Positions 55,002-58,058 of a stretch of 58,058 bases of DNA are shown here, piece after piece. Where the stretch lies: IMG/VR virus record IMGVR_UViG_3300050821_001253, positions 1 through 58,058 of that record; one strand, 5' to 3'. Source of the stretch: a virus. The stretch's first letter is position 1. Each line of letters begins with the position of its first letter. Made by a program: the position numbers and the translations under genes. The notes beneath the pieces are model-generated. The model did no database searches. It worked only from the letters and a program-made list of their open reading frames with translations, and was not told where the DNA came from.

Positions 55002-57037
55002 CCGATCTTTCGGCGCTATCAGACGAGCAGCTTCAGGCGCTGTACGGCCAACCTGCGACGGGGGTGCCCACAGCAACGGCTGCATTGCCCCTTGGTAGCA
55101 TGTCGGACGACCAACTTCAGGCTGCCTATAAGCAAGCGCAGATGCCGGCAAACCCCATCATGGGCGGTGCCCGAGCCGATGTGGCGACGGGCGATCCTGC
55201 GACCGACATCCCGCGGTTTCTCGGAACGGCTGCCATCAGGGCGGCGGCAGGCGCAACAGCCCTCCCGCGCACACTGGCGCAGGGCGTGGACTGGCTCGGT
55301 TCCAAAGTCGGCTTGAACCCCGGAGCAGATCAGGCGCTCGCCTCGATCCCGAACCCGGCGAACAAGAATTACTCCCTGTTCCCCGACTATCCGACCGCAA
55401 AGAACGTGTTCACCGTCGGCACCGATTCCACCGAATACGTGCCGCAGACATGGCTCGGCCGGCGCGGGATGGATGCGACAACGGGCGCGATCGGTGGCGC
55501 GATCGGCGGTCCCGCTGCCATTCTCCCTGCTGCTGGAGGCGCGGCGACCGGGGGCGCTACGGCAGAACTGTTCCCGAACCATCCGCTTGTTGCCGCGCTG
55601 CTCGGCTCCATCCCCGGCGTATGGGGCGGAAGCGCCGTGACGAACATGCCGCAACGCATCGGCGCCGCCCTGACCGATACCGGGGCGAGCGAGCCGTACG
55701 GTGCCTTCACCCGGCAGGGGCTTCCGACCAACCTCGCCGGCACATCCACCGGCGATCCTGGGCTGATCTGGGCCGAGAAGTTCGCCGGCCGGATGCCTGG
55801 AAGCGAATCGACCATAGCGGATGCGCATGGGCAATTGCTGAACGCATGGCAGCAGCGGCTCGGCCAGGTCGCAGACAATCTCGGCACGGCCGCGACGCCT
55901 CAAGAGGCTGGCGTCTCGCTACAAAATGCGGCGCGGAACTGGCTGACGGACTTCAAGACGAATACCGGCAATTTGTGGAACGATTTCTACTCCAAGGTGC
56001 CGGGCACGACGCAGGTTCCGGTGAGCAATTACCAGCAGACGCTCACCGATCTGCTGGGCACGTTCCCTGGCGCCCAGACCACGGCCGGGGTCCTCCGTCC
56101 CGCTACTGTGCAATCCCTGTCGGATGCGCTCGGCGTGGACTTGCAGGGCGGCAATACGCTGCCATGGGATGCGCTGAAGAACATCCGCACATCGATCGGG
56201 GAGAAGATTGAGAACCCGAGCGTGATGGCGGATACCTCGCAAGCCGCGCTGCGCCAGATCTATGGCGGCCTATCCCAAGATATGCAGGCTGGCGCCGGGA
56301 CAGTGGGGCCCGATGCGCTATCGGCGTTCCATCGCGCGAATGCCGCAACGGCTGCGGGTCACGATCTGCTCGACAACCAGATCAGCCCCATTCTGACGGC
56401 GATCAATCCGGAATCGGCGACGGCCTATGCGATGGGACAGGCGCGGCAGGGCGGCTCTCGGCTCGGCGCGATCACGTTCAATCTGCCATCCGCAGCGGGC
56501 GATCTCGGCTCCTACGCGCTCCGTAACGCGGCGACCAACGTCGAAAGCCCGAGTGCCTTGGCAAACGCGCTGCTGGGCCGCAAGCCGATTTACTCGCCCG
56601 AGGCACAAAGCGTCCTGTTCCCGCAGCCTGACACGCAGGCCGACATCAACGACCTCGCCACCGTCGGCAAAGCCATGCAGCCGGTGGAGCGCGATCTCGC
56701 CAACAGCCCGACGGCGACACATTCCGCGCGGGGCTTGGGCCGCGTCATAACCGCAGTGGAGCTGGCGCGGCAGGGGCACGAGCTGGCCGGCGTTCCAGGG
56801 GCGGCAGCAGGCGCTACAGCGGGGCTGCTGGCGCCGAACATCCTGGGGCGCGTTGCCCAGGCGACGGCGCTGAACCCCTATTTGTCGGCGCTGTACGGCA
56901 GGAATATCCCGATGGTCGCCCAGGCGCCATCAGCGCTGGCGCGGGCGCTCATCGCGCCGGGCGTGATGCCTCAGTTGCAGGCGCCGGGTGTGCCGGCTTG
57001 GGCGTCTGCCACATCTGCCAATTCAATGCCGCAATGA
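54998..57037 (+). CDS. large internal virion / ejection protein
   Basis: 679 residues, ATG overlapping the previous stop. The start has two copies of a short motif (LSDEQLQALYGQPA and MSDDQLQAAYKQAQ). Residues 150-210 are hydrophobic Gly/Ala-rich (AIGGAIGGPAAILPAAGGAA), probably membrane-active. Helical core through QDMQAGAGTVGPDALSAFHR. The last rightward gene of the long late operon. Its 3' end overlaps a leftward gene. Confidence 0.7.
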   Translation: MTDLSALSDEQLQALYGQPATGVPTATAALPLGSMSDDQLQAAYKQAQMPANPIMGGARADVATGDPATDIPRFLGTAAIRAAAGATALPRTLAQGVDWLGSKVGLNPGADQALASIPNPANKNYSLFPDYPTAKNVFTVGTDSTEYVPQTWLGRRGMDATTGAIGGAIGGPAAILPAAGGAATGGATAELFPNHPLVAALLGSIPGVWGGSAVTNMPQRIGAALTDTGASEPYGAFTRQGLPTNLAGTSTGDPGLIWAEKFAGRMPGSESTIADAHGQLLNAWQQRLGQVADNLGTAATPQEAGVSLQNAARNWLTDFKTNTGNLWNDFYSKVPGTTQVPVSNYQQTLTDLLGTFPGAQTTAGVLRPATVQSLSDALGVDLQGGNTLPWDALKNIRTSIGEKIENPSVMADTSQAALRQIYGGLSQDMQAGAGTVGPDALSAFHRANAATAAGHDLLDNQISPILTAINPESATAYAMGQARQGGSRLGAITFNLPSAAGDLGSYALRNAATNVESPSALANALLGRKPIYSPEAQSVLFPQPDTQADINDLATVGKAMQPVERDLANSPTATHSARGLGRVITAVELARQGHELAGVPGAAAGATAGLLAPNILGRVAQATALNPYLSALYGRNIPMVAQAPSALARALIAPGVMPQLQAPGVPAWASATSANSMPQ

Positions 57038-57158
57038 GGGCGAACAGCATCAGCTTCCAGGGCCTGCGCCGGATATGGAGGATGTCGGCCGCCATCCAGG
57101 TCAGCAGCGCCGGCACCACCACGAACAGGAACAGGAATACCGGCACGAAGATTATCAT
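56949..57158 (-). CDS. small two-span membrane protein
   Basis: 69 residues. Starts with a membrane segment (IIFVPVFLFLFVVVPALLTW), then HIRRRPWK and a second span (LMLFALIAALNWQMW), and a Pro/Ala-rich tail. The last 89 bases overlap the ejection-protein gene on the other strand. Third gene of a leftward group after the HNH gene. Holin-like topology, but position far from the endolysin. Confidence 0.55.
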   Translation of the reverse strand: MIIFVPVFLFLFVVVPALLTWMAADILHIRRRPWKLMLFALIAALNWQMWQTPKPAHPAPATEASRPAR

Positions 57159-57173
57159 CGAGGACCGTTCAGT

Positions 57174-57818
57174 TCAGAGAAGTTTGCCGAGTGATCTGGC
57201 CCAATCTATCGGGTCTTTGGCGGATTTCCGAACGTTGCAGGTCGGGCACGCTACGACCAAGTTTCTGGGCGCATGCTCGCCGCCCCTGCTCAGCGGCATC
57301 ACATGGTCAATATGCCAGCGCCTTCCAAGCGGCTCGCTGCACCATGCACAACGGCGCCGTTGGGCCTTGAGAAGCGCAGTGACCACGGCCGCGGAAACTG
57401 TGTCGGGACTTCCTGCGCGGCGCGCGTTATTGGAAATGCGCGAGATCATCCGCGCTCGTTCGGGGTTTTTTGCGCGCCATTCTCGCATGGTGGCCGCATA
57501 CGCCTTCCGATCTGCTGATCGGACTGCCGACAGCTTGGCGATCACGGCGACGCGGCGCCTTGGATATGCCGCTCGGAGCCTTTCCAAAACGGTCCTTTGG
57601 TGCTTCCAGTACCACTCCTTCGACTTGTCCAGCTTATATGTTGGACGGTCTGTCAGCCACCTCGTGGTGGCCGCCTTGTCACAGATCACGCAGCGCGCGG
57701 TGCGGGTGTACCGCTCAGCGGTGTGTCCTTGTTTGCAGGCGTTGCCCGTGAAGTACCGGATCGCCTTGGCCGCCTTCGCTTCCTTCCGGGTGACGACGGC
57801 CGGGGGCGCCTCATTCAT
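57174..57818 (-). CDS. HNH endonuclease
   Basis: 214 residues from an ATG overlapping the upstream stop. Cys pairs at the start (NACKQGH, ARCVICDKAATTRW) and a long basic linker precede the HNH domain: CAWCSEPLGRRWHIDHVMPL, SRGGEHAPRNLVVACPTCNV and RKSAKDP. All catalytic His/Asn positions are present. Either a homing endonuclease or a packaging-associated HNH enzyme. It lies near the ends of the window. Confidence 0.85.
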   Translation of the reverse strand: MNEAPPAVVTRKEAKAAKAIRYFTGNACKQGHTAERYTRTARCVICDKAATTRWLTDRPTYKLDKSKEWYWKHQRTVLERLRAAYPRRRVAVIAKLSAVRSADRKAYAATMREWRAKNPERARMISRISNNARRAGSPDTVSAAVVTALLKAQRRRCAWCSEPLGRRWHIDHVMPLSRGGEHAPRNLVVACPTCNVRKSAKDPIDWARSLGKLL

Positions 57819-58024
57819 CTGGGGACCTCGAGGCGAAGGGACGGCAAGATGAGAATGAGCCAGACTGGTAGTGCGGTCGTCGCCGGAATGCGCCAAAGCT
57901 GCCCGAGAGACGCGAACCAGTCCTCGGTCATGGCATGGGGATTTCCGACGGTCAGCAGGATGAAGGCACACACCTCCAGGGCCATGATCGCGACTGCGAC
58001 TTTCTCCGGCCATGCTGCGCGCAT
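57815..58024 (-). CDS. small two-span membrane protein opening the leftward end operon
   Basis: 69 residues from the ATG at 58024, chosen because it has an AGGAGG ribosome site eight bases upstream. Two hydrophobic segments (VAVAIMALEVCAFILLTVG and TTALPVWLILILPSL). Its stop overlaps the HNH start. The 5' end lies in the terminal repeat; on a circle it overlaps the gene at 23-427 by 41 bases head-to-head. Confidence 0.6.
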   Translation of the reverse strand: MRAAWPEKVAVAIMALEVCAFILLTVGNPHAMTEDWFASLGQLWRIPATTALPVWLILILPSLRLEVPR

Positions 58025-58058
58025 TGCTGTCCTCCTGGCCGCCATCCTATACGCGCCG
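57962..58058. repeat. 97-bp terminal direct repeat, right copy
   Basis: Exact copy of bases 1-97. Contains the start of the leftward membrane-protein gene. Confidence 0.97.

Noticed and set aside
1-58058. CRISPR arrays and insertion sequences
   Set aside because: No evenly spaced repeats, no transposase motifs and no terminal inverted repeats with target duplications were seen.

Overview
The window is a complete or nearly complete genome of a temperate tailed phage, probably a short-tailed (podovirus-like) phage of a GC-rich alphaproteobacterium. The first 97 bases (1-97) are repeated exactly at the end (57962-58058). The molecule is therefore either circular, about 57,961 bp, or linear with a short direct terminal repeat. 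The host guess rests on the GC-rich, GTG-rich coding style and on a GapR/DUF2312-type gene, a family typical of Alphaproteobacteria. The podovirus guess rests on a large portal, a scaffold and capsid pair, a connector, a nozzle-like protein and very large ejection-type proteins, with no tape measure, tail tube or sheath.

Layout. Positions 23-2773 (+) hold three adjacent genes with signal peptides, the last an SGNH-hydrolase fusion. Positions 3273-5667 (+) are a lysis cassette: membrane protein, GH19 endolysin and lipoproteins. Positions 5671-7255 hold tRNA-Arg(CCG), tRNA-Pro(TGG) and an RtcB RNA ligase. Positions 7255-20622 are mostly a leftward operon: zinc-ribbon proteins, integrase, Xis-like protein, a Gp37/Gp68-type protein, and a recombination block with a YqaJ-type exonuclease and a DnaQ-type exonuclease. 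A small rightward island at 8221-9467 interrupts it. Positions 20628-21226 are the lysogeny switch, with divergent promoters PL and PR, an XRE repressor and palindromic operators sharing a GGCATA half-site. Positions 21226-28885 (+) are a tightly overlapping early operon with a DNA methyltransferase, a VRR-NUC nuclease, XRE and zinc-finger proteins and a YdaU-like replication protein with a possible internal origin. Positions 28894-57037 (+) are packaging, head, neck, tail and ejection genes. Positions 56949-58024 (-) are two small membrane proteins flanking an HNH protein.

Three features stand out. First, a sugar-modification cassette sits inside the virion operon: a DegT/DnrJ-type PLP aminotransferase after the portal gene, and a hexapeptide acyltransferase plus a glycosyltransferase/DUF115 (Maf/MptE-like) fusion after the capsid and decoration genes. 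This suggests the phage may make an acylated amino sugar and attach it to its own virion or to a host surface. Second, gaps between genes are repeatedly filled by micro-ORFs of 6-24 codons whose start overlaps the upstream stop and whose stop overlaps the downstream start, at about ten places on both strands. Third, several genes are broken: the DUF2312 gene by an in-frame TAA, an HNH gene by a TGG-to-TAG-like change, and another HNH gene by a one-base shift at an A4 run.

All function calls come from reading the sequence and from recognised family motifs. No database search was run.
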